DNA from: an uncultured Mycoplasmatota bacterium
Lineage (GTDB): Bacteria; Bacillota_I; Bacilli_A; RF39; UBA660
Direction of reading: 5' to 3'
NCBI GenBank assembly: GCA_946629885.1
Contig: CAMOYI010000081.1
Span: 1-45,909, forward strand
Length of the DNA: 45,909 bases
Part shown: positions 18,993 to 28,981 of the stretch, piece by piece
How the letters are laid out: the number at the start of each line of letters is the position of its first letter
Numbering within the stretch: position 1 is the first letter of the stretch
The notes under the pieces: generated by a model
What the model was told of the DNA's origin: nothing
Databases searched by the model: none
The model's input: the letters and a program-made list of their open reading frames with translations, nothing else
Program-made: the position numbers and the translations under genes

Positions 18993-21796
18993 TTTATTAT
19001 TTTATTTAAGTAAATTCCTGTATATGATTCTTTCACTTTACATATGTCTTCAGGAGTACCTGTGGCGATAATCTCTCCACCAGTATCTCCTCCTTCAGGT
19101 CCTAAGTCTATAATGTAATCTGCCACTTTAATCACGTCTAGGTTATGTTCTATTACTAATACAGTATCACCGTTATCTACTATTCTATTTAATATTACTA
19201 ACAGTTTTTTTATATCGTCTGTATGAAGACCTGTAGTTGGTTCGTCTAATATAAACATAGACTTTCCAGTAGGTTTCTTTTGTAGTTCTTTAGCAAGCTT
19301 TATTCTTCCTGCTTCACCACCAGACAATGTTGGAGCACTTTGACCTAACTTGATATATGAAAGGCCAACATCGATTAACATCTGTAATTTCGTTCTGATT
19401 TTAGGGAATGCTTCAAAGAAATCGTAAGCTTCGCTTACCCGCATTTCTAAGACATCGTATATACTTTTTCCTTTAAACTTAACTTCTAGTGTTTCTTTAT
19501 TATATCTTTTTCCACCACAAACATCACATGGGACATATACATCTGGCAAAAAGTGCATCTCTATTTTTTTTACGCCATCTCCCCAGCAGGCTTCACATCT
19601 ACCACCTTTGACATTAAATGAGAATCTACTTTTGTCAAATCCTCTTATTTTTGACTCCTTCATTTCAGCGAATAAGTCTCTAATATCATCAAATAATCCA
19701 ACATAAGTTGCGGGGTTACTTCTAGGAGTTCTACCTATTGGATCCTGGCTGATTTGAACGACTTTATCTATATATTCAAGTCCTTTTATGCTTTTATATT
19801 TACCTGGTTCTACTTTGGAATTATAGACTGATTTCATTAGAGCTTTATATATGATTTCATCAACTAGTGAACTTTTACCACTTCCTGATACACCTGTAAC
19901 ACATACAAATTTTCCTAAAGGTATTTTGACATTGATATTTTTTAAATTATTTTCTTTTGCGCCTTTAATTTCCAAAAATTTTCCATTGCCTTTTCTTCGC
20001 TTCTTTGGTACTTCTATTTTTAATTCGCCAGTTAAATATTTGCCAGTGAGACTATTTTTATTTTTCATTACTTCTTCTGGTGTACCATGAGCGACGATAT
20101 AACCACCATTTTCACCAGCACCTGGTCCTACATCGACCAAATAGTCAGCTGCTCTCATCGTATCTTCGTCGTGTTCTACAACTATTAATGTATTTCCCAA
20201 ATCTCGCATTTCCTTAAGTGATGCAATTAACTTATCATTATCTCTTTGATGTAGTCCTATGCTCGGTTCATCTAAAACGTATAGAACACCTGTAAGTCTA
20301 CTGCCTATTTGTGTTGCAAGTCTAATACGCTGTAACTCCCCACCTGATAATGTCGATGCAGTTCTTGCTAAAGTCAAGTAATCTAGTCCGACATTTTTTA
20401 AGAAAACTAGTCTATTCTCTATTTCTTTTAGTAAAAGTTCTGCAATCTTTTTCTCTTCGTTATTTAATTTTAACTTTTCAAAAAACGGTATCAAGTTTTT
20501 AATACTCATTAAACTCATTTCATAAATGCTTTTACCGCCAACTTTAACAGCAAGTACATCACTTTTTAATCTAGCACCATGACAAGTAGGACACTCCATA
20601 TCCATCATGTACATATCTAACCATTCTCTAATCCACGCACTATTTGTTTCTAGGTATCTTCTTTCTAAATTTGTTACGATTCCCTCATAGTAATCGACTG
20701 TAGTTCTAGTATTACCATTTTTAGCAATATAGTTAAACTCTAATGGAACATCGCTTCCATATAGTATAATATCTAATTTTTCTTGGCTCATATTGCCAAC
20801 TGGCTCATTTAAATCTATGTCGTAATATTTGGCACATGTCTCTAGTTGTGTCATCATGATATTTGAGTCTAAACTCAATCCTTTAATCGCTCCATCTAGT
20901 ATAGATTTAGTCTTATCTGGTATTAAAAGATTTAAATTTATCATCTGTTTAACACCAAGTCCTTTACAATCTGGACACGCTCCAAATGGATTATTAAATG
21001 AGAACATATTTGGCTCTAATTTAGGTAGAGAAAATCCACATATAGGACAAGCATAATTTTCGCTCATCAAGACTTCTTTATCGCCTATAATGTTTATCAA
21101 AACCATACCTGATGCTAATTTAGTACTTTGTTCTATCGCTTCAGCAAGACGTGCTCTATCGCTTTCCCTAACAACAATTCTATCGACTATTACTTCAATC
21201 GTATCTTTTTTATTTTTAGTTAACTCAATATCTTCACTTAAATCGTATACTTTACCGTTTACTCTAACTCTTGCATAACCATTTTTTCTTAAATTTTCTA
21301 AAGTATCCTTGTGAGTACCTTTTTCCGCTCTAACCACTGGTGCCATAACCTCAATCTTAACGCCTTCGCCATAAGACAAGATTTTATCTACCATTTCATC
21401 AATCGATTGACTTTTTATCGGAGTATTGTGAGTTGGGCAATATGGAACACCAATACGCGCAAATAAAAGACGCAAATAGTCATGTATTTCTGTAACAGTA
21501 CCTACAGTACTACGAGGGTTTTTACTAGTAGTTTTCTGATCGATAGATATACTAGGACTAAGTCCCTCGATAGAGTCGACATCCGGCTTCTCTGTTCCAC
21601 CTAAGAATTGTCTTGCATATGCACTTAGACTTTCTACATATCTCCTTTGACCTTCTGCATAGATTGTATCGAATGCCAAACTACTTTTTCCACTTCCAGA
21701 GACTCCAGTCATGACTATAAGCTTGTTTTTAGGTAGTTCCAAATCTATATTTTTTAAGTTGTTCTCTCTTGCACCTTTAATAATAATTTTATCCAT
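18986..21796 (-). CDS. uvrA: excinuclease ABC subunit A
   Basis: KGARENNLKNIDLELPKNKLIVMTGVSGSGKSSLAFDT, zinc-finger CPxC motifs, two ABC ATPase halves. Start set to MDKIIIKGARENN at 21796 (track includes a 45-aa spurious extension). Confidence 0.98.
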   Translation of the reverse strand: MDKIIIKGARENNLKNIDLELPKNKLIVMTGVSGSGKSSLAFDTIYAEGQRRYVESLSAYARQFLGGTEKPDVDSIEGLSPSISIDQKTTSKNPRSTVGTVTEIHDYLRLLFARIGVPYCPTHNTPIKSQSIDEMVDKILSYGEGVKIEVMAPVVRAEKGTHKDTLENLRKNGYARVRVNGKVYDLSEDIELTKNKKDTIEVIVDRIVVRESDRARLAEAIEQSTKLASGMVLINIIGDKEVLMSENYACPICGFSLPKLEPNMFSFNNPFGACPDCKGLGVKQMINLNLLIPDKTKSILDGAIKGLSLDSNIMMTQLETCAKYYDIDLNEPVGNMSQEKLDIILYGSDVPLEFNYIAKNGNTRTTVDYYEGIVTNLERRYLETNSAWIREWLDMYMMDMECPTCHGARLKSDVLAVKVGGKSIYEMSLMSIKNLIPFFEKLKLNNEEKKIAELLLKEIENRLVFLKNVGLDYLTLARTASTLSGGELQRIRLATQIGSRLTGVLYVLDEPSIGLHQRDNDKLIASLKEMRDLGNTLIVVEHDEDTMRAADYLVDVGPGAGENGGYIVAHGTPEEVMKNKNSLTGKYLTGELKIEVPKKRRKGNGKFLEIKGAKENNLKNINVKIPLGKFVCVTGVSGSGKSSLVDEIIYKALMKSVYNSKVEPGKYKSIKGLEYIDKVVQISQDPIGRTPRSNPATYVGLFDDIRDLFAEMKESKIRGFDKSRFSFNVKGGRCEACWGDGVKKIEMHFLPDVYVPCDVCGGKRYNKETLEVKFKGKSIYDVLEMRVSEAYDFFEAFPKIRTKLQMLIDVGLSYIKLGQSAPTLSGGEAGRIKLAKELQKKPTGKSMFILDEPTTGLHTDDIKKLLVILNRIVDNGDTVLVIEHNLDVIKVADYIIDLGPEGGDTGGEIIATGTPEDICKVKESYTGIYLNKIIKK

Positions 21797-21914
21797 ATAA
21801 ATCACCAATTTCGTTATTATTTTAACACAAAAAGAGAATTTTAAAAGAACAATCAATAAGACTTTAAAAAAAATTATATGTTTGATATAATCATTATGAT
21901 ATAGAGGTGTTAAT

Positions 21915-22460
21915 ATGAATACATTTGTCATTGTAATTTTAGTAGTAGTAGCGCTTGCAGCTGCTATAACGATTACATACGTGCTTACTTACAATAAAAT
22001 ACAAAAATATATGATTAGAATAAATGAAGCTGAATCGCAGATCGACGAGGCTTTAAGAAAAAAGTATGACATACTAGTTTCGATGGAAAACATTATAAAT
22101 GAAACATTAAAACTTAAACAAAATAATTTTTCTGATCTGAATGATAAAGATGTAAAAATCTCTAATTTCGATATGGATAGAAGACTTACAAAAACAGTAG
22201 ATTTGTTTAAAAAGATTCGTTCCGATTATCTTGAAGAGTTAGATTTTGAAGCATTTAGAACTCTATTAGTAGATCTCAAAATTAATGAAGAAAAGAACGA
22301 TGCTGCTAAAAAGTATTACAATAAATATACTACACAACTTAATATGTTAATTAAGAGGTTTCCTTCAAATATAATTGCCAAAATTCACTCAATTAAAGAG
22401 CACTTATATTTTGATAACAAGGACATGTCTGATGACGATATATTAGACTTTAAACTATAA
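21915..22460 (+). CDS. LemA family protein
   Basis: N-terminal TM then YNKIQKYMIRINEAESQIDEALRKKYDILVSMENIINETLK... and C-terminal YNKYTTQLNMLIKRFPSNIIAKI. Confidence 0.85.
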   Translation: MNTFVIVILVVVALAAAITITYVLTYNKIQKYMIRINEAESQIDEALRKKYDILVSMENIINETLKLKQNNFSDLNDKDVKISNFDMDRRLTKTVDLFKKIRSDYLEELDFEAFRTLLVDLKINEEKNDAAKKYYNKYTTQLNMLIKRFPSNIIAKIHSIKEHLYFDNKDMSDDDILDFKL

Positions 22461-22493
22461 AAAAAGAATCATAATGATTCTTTTTTTATAGTT
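22458..22493. terminator. bidirectional terminator between lemA-family gene and ung
   Basis: AAAAAAAGAATCataatGATTCTTTTTTT. Confidence 0.75.
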
Positions 22494-23154
22494 GCCAGTT
22501 AATCGGTTTTAAGTTATTTTTAATTAAAAAATCATTTGTTCTAGAAAATGGTTTGGATCCGAAGAAACCATTATTTGCACTAAATGGAGAAGGATGAGTT
22601 GACTCAATTATTAAGTGTTTAGGATTTGTAATAAATACTTTCTTGCTTCTTGCGAATGAGCCCCATAATATGAACACTACAGGTGTGTCTTTTTCGTTTA
22701 ACTTTTTAATAATATTATCAGTAAAAAAATCCCAACCGAGCGATGCATGACTGTTTGCTTTGTCTTTTTCGACTGTCAATGTCGAATTTAAAAGTAACAC
22801 ACCTTCCTTAGCCCATTTAGTCAAATCTCCACAATCTCTTGGCTCAATAATTCCCAAATCGTTATAAATTTCTTTGTAAATATTTTGAAGTGATGGGGGC
22901 AACTTGATTCCAGGTCTTACCGAAAATGATAATCCATGTGCTTCGTTTATTCCATGATACGGATCCTGTCCAACAATTACGACGCGGGTATTTTCATAAC
23001 TTGTAAGCTTTAATGCATCGAATATGTGTTCTTTGGGAGGAAATACTGTAGTGGTTTCATAGGCTTTTTTAGCAAGTACCATCGTATTATAAAATTCTTT
23101 AGTACTAGTTATATCTTTTAGTATATTATCCCAATCGTTGTGAAATAACTCCAT
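22486..23154 (-). CDS. ung: uracil-DNA glycosylase
   Basis: VVIVGQDPYHGINEAHGLSFSV, LLLNSTLTVEKDKANSH, HPSPFSANNGFFGSKPFSRTND. Confidence 0.97.
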   Translation of the reverse strand: MELFHNDWDNILKDITSTKEFYNTMVLAKKAYETTTVFPPKEHIFDALKLTSYENTRVVIVGQDPYHGINEAHGLSFSVRPGIKLPPSLQNIYKEIYNDLGIIEPRDCGDLTKWAKEGVLLLNSTLTVEKDKANSHASLGWDFFTDNIIKKLNEKDTPVVFILWGSFARSKKVFITNPKHLIIESTHPSPFSANNGFFGSKPFSRTNDFLIKNNLKPINWQL

Positions 23155-23162
23155 ATTCTCAC

Positions 23163-23600
23163 CTACTTATGATAAGTTTCATTATTATTAATTTTAAAAG
23201 CTCTATAAATTTGTTCCAAAAGAATGCCTCTAAAAAGACCGTGTGGCATGGTAAAATCTGAAAATGACAATCTTTTGTTTGCTCTAGCATAGATAGAATC
23301 GTGTAATCCGTCTGAACTTCCTATTATAAAGTCGATAGTACTCGAATGTACAAAGGTTTTATCGATAAATCTGGAAAAATCTACACTATCCATCTTATCT
23401 CCATTAATTGCACACGCTACTACATAGTCATCGTTTCCGATGTGTTTCATTATGTTGTCCTTTTCTTTTATCAGGTCGTTTTCATCTTTTATTTCTACAA
23501 TTTCAATTTTGTGATATTTCGCTATGCGGACTTTGTAGTCTTCAATTAAATCGACTAAATACTTCTCTTTTATTTTCCCTGAACATATGATTTTAATCAT
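23163..23600 (-). CDS. rlmH: 23S rRNA (pseudouridine1915-N3)-methyltransferase
   Basis: IKIICSGKIKEKYL, FIIGSSDGL, SFSDFTMPHGLFRGILLEQIYRAFKI. Confidence 0.93.
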   Translation of the reverse strand: MIKIICSGKIKEKYLVDLIEDYKVRIAKYHKIEIVEIKDENDLIKEKDNIMKHIGNDDYVVACAINGDKMDSVDFSRFIDKTFVHSSTIDFIIGSSDGLHDSIYARANKRLSFSDFTMPHGLFRGILLEQIYRAFKINNNETYHK

Positions 23601-24364
23601 CAGTATACTATCTCCTTCATTCTTTCTTTCTTAGGTGCAACTTTAATATTTTTAAATTCGATATCGTATTCCTTTAGGGTCTTTTCTACTGTTTTTATAG
23701 CTGCTTCTTCGGTATTGTTTTCCTTGCTCAAGTGAGCAAGTATTACTTCTTTAGTATCTGGCCCAATGAGTTTAGACAAGTAAAATCCACAAGCATTATT
23801 TGATAAGTGCCCTTTGTCGCTTAAGATTCTAGATTTTAGCCACTTAGGATATTTCCCATTTATTAACATTTCTACATCATGATTTGCCTCTATTATATAT
23901 ATACCCTTGTTATATAATTTTTTAAAATACCGTTGATTTAGATATCCTGTATCTGTCATATACACTAAAGAAGAAGTAGCGTCTTCTATTATGCATCCTC
24001 TTGCGTCAACTGCATCATGACTGGTCCTAAAAAAGTCTATAGTTGTAGTTCCAATAGAAAGAAGTTCTTCATTAGTATCGACATTATCGTAATTTGAAAG
24101 GTATTCCAGTTCATTGTACATATTTTTAGAAAGTAATACTCTTGGATTAGCTTTTTTTATAAATGACTCTAAGGCACTTGAATGGTCCTTGTGAGTATGC
24201 GTTAGAAAAAGAAAATCTATCTCTTCTATTGATATCCCTAACTCTCCAAGTTTGCTATTTATATACTTTAAGTTAGTACCTATATCTATAAGAATCTTAC
24301 AGTCATTTGTTTCTACATATGTACTGTTTCCTTCACTAGAACTTGCTAGTGTTGAAACTAACAT
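23600..24364 (-). CDS. MBL-fold metallohydrolase (WalJ/YycJ-like)
   Basis: LASSSEGNSTYVETNDCKILIDIG, FLFLTHTHKDHSSAL, DKGHLSN. Confidence 0.88.
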   Translation of the reverse strand: MLVSTLASSSEGNSTYVETNDCKILIDIGTNLKYINSKLGELGISIEEIDFLFLTHTHKDHSSALESFIKKANPRVLLSKNMYNELEYLSNYDNVDTNEELLSIGTTTIDFFRTSHDAVDARGCIIEDATSSLVYMTDTGYLNQRYFKKLYNKGIYIIEANHDVEMLINGKYPKWLKSRILSDKGHLSNNACGFYLSKLIGPDTKEVILAHLSKENNTEEAAIKTVEKTLKEYDIEFKNIKVAPKKERMKEIVY

Positions 24365-25869
24365 ACGAATGCCGCCTTACATGGATTTAGTTTATTGCCG
24401 TTTTCGTCTCTTATTTCAAAGTGTAGGTGAGGTCCAGTTGAACTTCCACTGTTACCCAAGTAACCAATATGTTGTCCTTTTTTAACGGTCTGACCTACTG
24501 ATACCGTAATAGAATTTTTAATATGACCATAAATAATGGTTAATCCGCTTGTAGATTTTACGTAGACATAATTACCAAAACCACCACCACATGATGATCC
24601 ATAATAACCGTTGCTAGGGCATGATGTGAACGTGTCAATTACTACGCCATCTGTTGCTGAATAGATTGGACTGCCATAACCACTACCTGATATGTCGATT
24701 CCTCCGTGAAGTCTTCCCCATCTCCAACCATAATAACTCGTTATTACATATGGACTAATTGTAGGCCATCCCCAATCTGTCGAGCTAGCAGCAGGAGAAG
24801 AATAATATGGATTATAACTAGGTTCCCTTTTAGTACCCTTTACAACTATTTTGTTGATTGGTGCTGTTATTATTTCAGGCGTTCCACTTACTTCGAGATT
24901 TGTAATTTCACCATTTTTATATTGTATCTTTTGGGTAATTCTACTTACACCATTAACTCCTTGTTGTTTTGTATATGTTTGGCCAGAATATCTATTTGGA
25001 TCCTCCTCATAGACAGTATCAAAAGCTTTTTCGACATCTGCTACAACAGTAGATTCTTCTACAATAGTAAATTGTGGTGCAATTAGACCTATATTTAACT
25101 TTTGACCTGCGCTTAAAAGAGAATTTACGCTAGATAATGATGGATTGGCTATCAACAACTCTTCACTACTAAGTTTGTTGTTATATGCCACGTTTTCGAC
25201 AGTATCTCCTAGCTTAACTGTATATATTTCTTGTTTTTCAAGTGTTCCAAACAGTAGATACTTAGTTAAATCCGCTTTATTTGTAATAATGTTTGAATCG
25301 ATTGGTAAATAACTCTCTTTAACTGTGATTTTTTCATCAAAATATAAGTTTTCTATTATTTTTCCTGTATCTATTATATCTTCTTGATTGTCGTTTAAAA
25401 AGCCATTCAATCTTTCCGGTTCAATAAATGCTTTTGCAGCGTCCATTAGAGCTGGTTCTAAATCTTCTTTGTTTAAAATATTAATCTTTTTAACACTTCC
25501 ATCATCAGCTTTAATAGATACTGTATAACCCAATATAGTGAAGACACCTTTATCCTCTATTATATTGTATATTTCATTAGCAGTGCTCAATTTTTCATCG
25601 TATGTTATATATTTAGTTACTTTTAGTCCACTTGGTGGATATACTCTCGATACTTTAAATTTATCTTTTATTTGGTTTTGTTTCTCATCGATCAAGTTAT
25701 ATAATTCTTTTTCATCTTCGATTAGTCCAACCATTTCTCCATTTAGATAAACTTTGTAAACTTCTTTTGCAGTATCCTTACTGTAACGACTAAATCCGAC
25801 GAAGAACAATAGAGCACATGAAAGTACTATAGTCATTATTCCTAAAAAGTTAGTCTTGTTTTTTTTCAT
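24358..25869 (-). CDS. cell-wall M23 peptidase with LysM and G5 domains
   Basis: N-terminal TM; YTVKLGDTVENVAYNNKLSSEELLIANPSLSS LysM; G5-type GVNGVSRITQKIQYKNGEI; M23 HGGIDISGSGYGSPIYSATDGVV...HIGYLGNSGSSTGPHLHFEI. Confidence 0.92.
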   Translation of the reverse strand: MKKNKTNFLGIMTIVLSCALLFFVGFSRYSKDTAKEVYKVYLNGEMVGLIEDEKELYNLIDEKQNQIKDKFKVSRVYPPSGLKVTKYITYDEKLSTANEIYNIIEDKGVFTILGYTVSIKADDGSVKKINILNKEDLEPALMDAAKAFIEPERLNGFLNDNQEDIIDTGKIIENLYFDEKITVKESYLPIDSNIITNKADLTKYLLFGTLEKQEIYTVKLGDTVENVAYNNKLSSEELLIANPSLSSVNSLLSAGQKLNIGLIAPQFTIVEESTVVADVEKAFDTVYEEDPNRYSGQTYTKQQGVNGVSRITQKIQYKNGEITNLEVSGTPEIITAPINKIVVKGTKREPSYNPYYSSPAASSTDWGWPTISPYVITSYYGWRWGRLHGGIDISGSGYGSPIYSATDGVVIDTFTSCPSNGYYGSSCGGGFGNYVYVKSTSGLTIIYGHIKNSITVSVGQTVKKGQHIGYLGNSGSSTGPHLHFEIRDENGNKLNPCKAAFVC

Positions 25870-27220
25870 TTACTCCACCTTTTTCTTTTATGTAATTGCT
25901 GAAATTCATGAAATTCTTTTCGAAAAGTAGTTCTATTGTCCCAGTACTACCACTACGATGTTTTCCTATTATAAATTCTGTAACACTGGTGTTACTGCTG
26001 ACATCTTTGTATTTATCTGGATTATAGTAATCATCTCTATATAAGAAAGCAACGATATCAGCATCCTGCTCTATAGATCCTGATTCACGTAGATCACTCA
26101 TAATTGGTCTTTTATCTTCTCTTAGCTCTACTCCACGAGATAACTGAGCAAGAGCGATAACTGGTACTTTAAGTTCTAAAGCCATTGTTTTCAGTGATCT
26201 AGATATTTCTGATACTTCCTGTTGACGGTTTCCAGCATATCTCGCACCACCTTGAATCAACTGTAGGTAGTCGATCAAGACAAGTCCAAGTCCCTTCTCA
26301 GAGTTTGCTAGACGTCTACATTTTGCTCTTATGTCTCCAACTGTTATACCAGATAAGTCCTCAATATATATATTCGTTTCTCCGAGTTCACTCATTGCTT
26401 CGTTAACTTTTTGCCAGTCCTTATCGTCCAATTGACCTGTTTTCAATTTTCCCATATCAATACCACCTACTGAGCTTATCATGCGCTCTGCAAGTTGTTC
26501 TGCGCCCATTTCTAGGTTAAATATTGCAACTGCTTTTGTAGTAGACAATGCAGCATTGACTGCCAAATTTAATCCAAATGCTGTTTTACCCATAGCAGGA
26601 CGAGCAGCAATTATGATTAGTTCATTTTCATGTAGACCACTAGTCATTACATCTATATCGGTAAAGCCTGTTGGCAATCCAGTAATAGATGATCCGTTTT
26701 GGGCAAGAGTTTCAAGCTTTGCCTGTGTAGTACGCAATACTTCACTAATACTTTTAAATTCTCCCGCTTTTCTTTCTTTAGTTACGGTGAATATTTGCTT
26801 TTCGGCATTGTCTACAACTTCATTTGTATCGCTATCTTCTTCATATGCGCTAGTAGTTATGTTTGTCGACACTTCTATTAATCTTCTACGCAAATATTTT
26901 TCTTGCACTATATTTATATAGTATTCCAAGTTAGCTGCACTGACAATTGCATCGACGACATCACTTAGATATTCCACTCCACCTATCAAAGCTAGTGTAT
27001 TATTATTTTCAAGCTCGTTTGTGAGTGTCATCATGTCTACTGGTTTCTTAGATTCATGTAAGTTGTATATCGCTTCAAATATTTTTTTATTTGACTCGCT
27101 AAAAAACATATCAGGTATTAGTTCTTCACATACTTTATCGGCAGCACTCTTCATTAAAAGACAAGCACTCAATACTGCCATTTCTGCCTCTATGTTTTGC
27201 GGTAGCTTTCTTGCTGCCAT
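25850..27220 (-). CDS. dnaB: replicative DNA helicase
   Basis: LPQNIEAEMAVLSACLL, ELIIIAARPAMGKTAFGLN, LVLIDYLQLIQG, SDLRESGSIEQDADIVAFLYRDDYY. Confidence 0.98.
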   Translation of the reverse strand: MAARKLPQNIEAEMAVLSACLLMKSAADKVCEELIPDMFFSESNKKIFEAIYNLHESKKPVDMMTLTNELENNNTLALIGGVEYLSDVVDAIVSAANLEYYINIVQEKYLRRRLIEVSTNITTSAYEEDSDTNEVVDNAEKQIFTVTKERKAGEFKSISEVLRTTQAKLETLAQNGSSITGLPTGFTDIDVMTSGLHENELIIIAARPAMGKTAFGLNLAVNAALSTTKAVAIFNLEMGAEQLAERMISSVGGIDMGKLKTGQLDDKDWQKVNEAMSELGETNIYIEDLSGITVGDIRAKCRRLANSEKGLGLVLIDYLQLIQGGARYAGNRQQEVSEISRSLKTMALELKVPVIALAQLSRGVELREDKRPIMSDLRESGSIEQDADIVAFLYRDDYYNPDKYKDVSSNTSVTEFIIGKHRSGSTGTIELLFEKNFMNFSNYIKEKGGVNEKKQD

Positions 27221-27232
27221 AATATCACTTCC

Positions 27233-27685
27233 TTAACAAATGTGAACTTTAATAGTTGCTACTACACTTTTGTGTAGGTTAATAGTTATGTTGTATACAC
27301 CCAAAGTATCGATTTTTATCGGCATATATATCTTTTTTTTATCGATATCAAAACCGTTCTTTTTTAGTTCTTCGCTTAACTGTTTAGTAGATACTGTACC
27401 AAAGAGTTTTCCGTCCTTACCACTTTTAAAAGTAAAGCTAAAATCTTTACTTTCTAATTTTTTCTTGAGCTCTTCACATGATTTAATTAGCATTTCCTCA
27501 TCTTTCGCTCTCTTATCGACTTCCGTTTCAAGTATAGCTTTACTTGTCTTAGTATATGGTACTGCCAATTTATTTTTTATTAAGAAGTTTTTAGCATATC
27601 CATCGCTAACTTCCAATATATCATCTTTTTTTCCTTGCTTTTTAACATCTTGTAAAAGTATTACTTTCACTTCTTTCACCTCCAT
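27233..27685 (-). CDS. rplI: 50S ribosomal protein L9
   Basis: KVILLQDVKKQGKKDDILEVSDGYAKNFLIKNKLA. Confidence 0.97.
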   Translation of the reverse strand: MEVKEVKVILLQDVKKQGKKDDILEVSDGYAKNFLIKNKLAVPYTKTSKAILETEVDKRAKDEEMLIKSCEELKKKLESKDFSFTFKSGKDGKLFGTVSTKQLSEELKKNGFDIDKKKIYMPIKIDTLGVYNITINLHKSVVATIKVHIC

Positions 27686-27727
27686 AGGTATTTATATTAT
27701 AGCAAAAGAGTCACAAAAAGGAAATAA

Positions 27728-27758
27728 AAAACCCGACATGATTTGCCGAGTTACTTTT
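27728..27758 (-). terminator. intrinsic terminator of the rpsF-ssb-rpsR unit
   Basis: ACTCGGCAaatcatGTCGGGTTTTTTATTT on the minus strand. Confidence 0.7.
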
Positions 27759-27763
27759 AATCT

Positions 27764-27979
27764 CTACTTAACAAATGGTATCAATGCCATAAAACGAGCT
27801 CTTTTAATTTGCTCTGCAATATGTCTTTGGTGTTTAGCGCAAGCTCCTGTCATTCTTCTAGGCATAATTTTACCCTTTTCATTAATGTATTTAGAAACGA
27901 TCATTACATCTTTATAATCTACGCTTTTACCAGCACACATTTGGCATACTTTTTTCTTCTTACGATGAAATTCAGCCAT
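27764..27979 (-). CDS. rpsR: 30S ribosomal protein S18
   Basis: RKKKVCQMCAGKSVDYKD..., KIMPRRMTGACAKHQRHIAEQIKRARFMALIPFV. Confidence 0.97.
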   Translation of the reverse strand: MAEFHRKKKKVCQMCAGKSVDYKDVMIVSKYINEKGKIMPRRMTGACAKHQRHIAEQIKRARFMALIPFVK

Positions 27980-27998
27980 AATTTATATCTCCTTTCCT

Positions 27999-28502
27999 TT
28001 AGAATGGTAGGTCATCATCACTTAAAACTACTTCTGAACCGTAGTCTTTAAAAGGATCATCTTCACTGACATCAACTGTCGGTGTAGCCACCTCTTCTCC
28101 TGTAGGGAATGCAACGTCATCCTGTGGGAATTCATTACCAGATGAAACGCTAGGGTTTTCACTTGGAATGTAACTACTTCCAGCATTACTTCTACTTCCT
28201 AAGAATGTTATGTTATCTGCTACAACTTCTGTAACATATCTTCTAGTACCATCTTGAGCATCATAACTTCTAGATTGAAGTCTGCCCTCAACTCCTACAA
28301 GCGATCCCTTGGTACAATACTTTGCTACATTTTCTGCTTGTCTTCTCCAGACAACTACGTTGATAAAGTCTGCAGTTCTTTCACCGTTTGCATTTGGTAT
28401 TCTATTTACTGCAACAGTTATTCTCGTAGTAGCAATTCCATTTGGTGTTGTTCTAAGTTCAGGATCTGCTGTTATTCTTCCTACTAAAAATGTTCTATTC
28501 AT
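27999..28502 (-). CDS. ssb: single-stranded DNA-binding protein
   Basis: MNRTFLVGRITADPELRTTPNG, acidic tail ending DDDLPF. Confidence 0.97.
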   Translation of the reverse strand: MNRTFLVGRITADPELRTTPNGIATTRITVAVNRIPNANGERTADFINVVVWRRQAENVAKYCTKGSLVGVEGRLQSRSYDAQDGTRRYVTEVVADNITFLGSRSNAGSSYIPSENPSVSSGNEFPQDDVAFPTGEEVATPTVDVSEDDPFKDYGSEVVLSDDDLPF

Positions 28503-28513
28503 GATTACTTCTC

Positions 28514-28807
28514 CTACTCTTCGTCTAATCTTATAATTAAGTGTCTAATAATATTTTCATCAAGTCCTAAGCGACGGTCTAATTCTTTAACTGTTGCGCT
28601 TGTACCATCAAAATTAATCACATAATAAAAACCATTTACTTGTTTTTTAATAGCGTATGCCAACTTCTTTTGACCCATGTCTTTAAAGTTAGTAGACTTA
28701 CCACCATCGACTTCGCTAATAAGCTTTTCATAACCCTTAGCAATTTTCAAAGCTTCTTCGCTTTCCATTGTGGTCTTTACTATAAACATTAATTCATATT
28801 TGTTCAT
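28514..28807 (-). CDS. rpsF: 30S ribosomal protein S6
   Basis: YELMFIVKTTMES, QKKLAYAIKKQVNGFYYVINFDG, rpsF-ssb-rpsR order. Confidence 0.96.
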   Translation of the reverse strand: MNKYELMFIVKTTMESEEALKIAKGYEKLISEVDGGKSTNFKDMGQKKLAYAIKKQVNGFYYVINFDGTSATVKELDRRLGLDENIIRHLIIRLDEE

Positions 28808-28877
28808 AATACACCTCCTTTTGGTCTAAACGGCTTTAGATTTTAACTAAAGCAAAGAGATTTCACATCTCGAAGGT

Positions 28878-28906
28878 ATTATAGCAAATCGCTATAAAGA
28901 ATTCAA
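28878..28906 (-). promoter_or_regulatory. rpsF-ssb-rpsR promoter
   Basis: TTGAAT - 17 nt - TATAAT. Confidence 0.8.
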
Positions 28907-28947
28907 CTAAAACATCGACTTTAATTATTTCTTTTTACCATTTTTGT

Positions 28948-28981
28948 TAAAAACTTAAAAAGCCAGCTTATTCACTGGCAA
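28948..28981 (-). terminator. intrinsic terminator of the htrA-like gene
   Basis: GCCAGtgaataaGCTGGCTTTTTAAGTTTTT overlapping the stop codon. Confidence 0.7.

Noticed and set aside
24706-25086. 126-aa plus-strand ORF
   Set aside because: Antisense to the M23 peptidase gene; no recognisable domain.
26481-26921. 146-aa plus-strand ORF
   Set aside because: Antisense to dnaB; mirror of strong coding bias on the other strand.
27270-27917. 215-aa plus-strand ORF
   Set aside because: Antisense across rplI and rpsR; Ser/Phe-rich translation typical of a shadow ORF.
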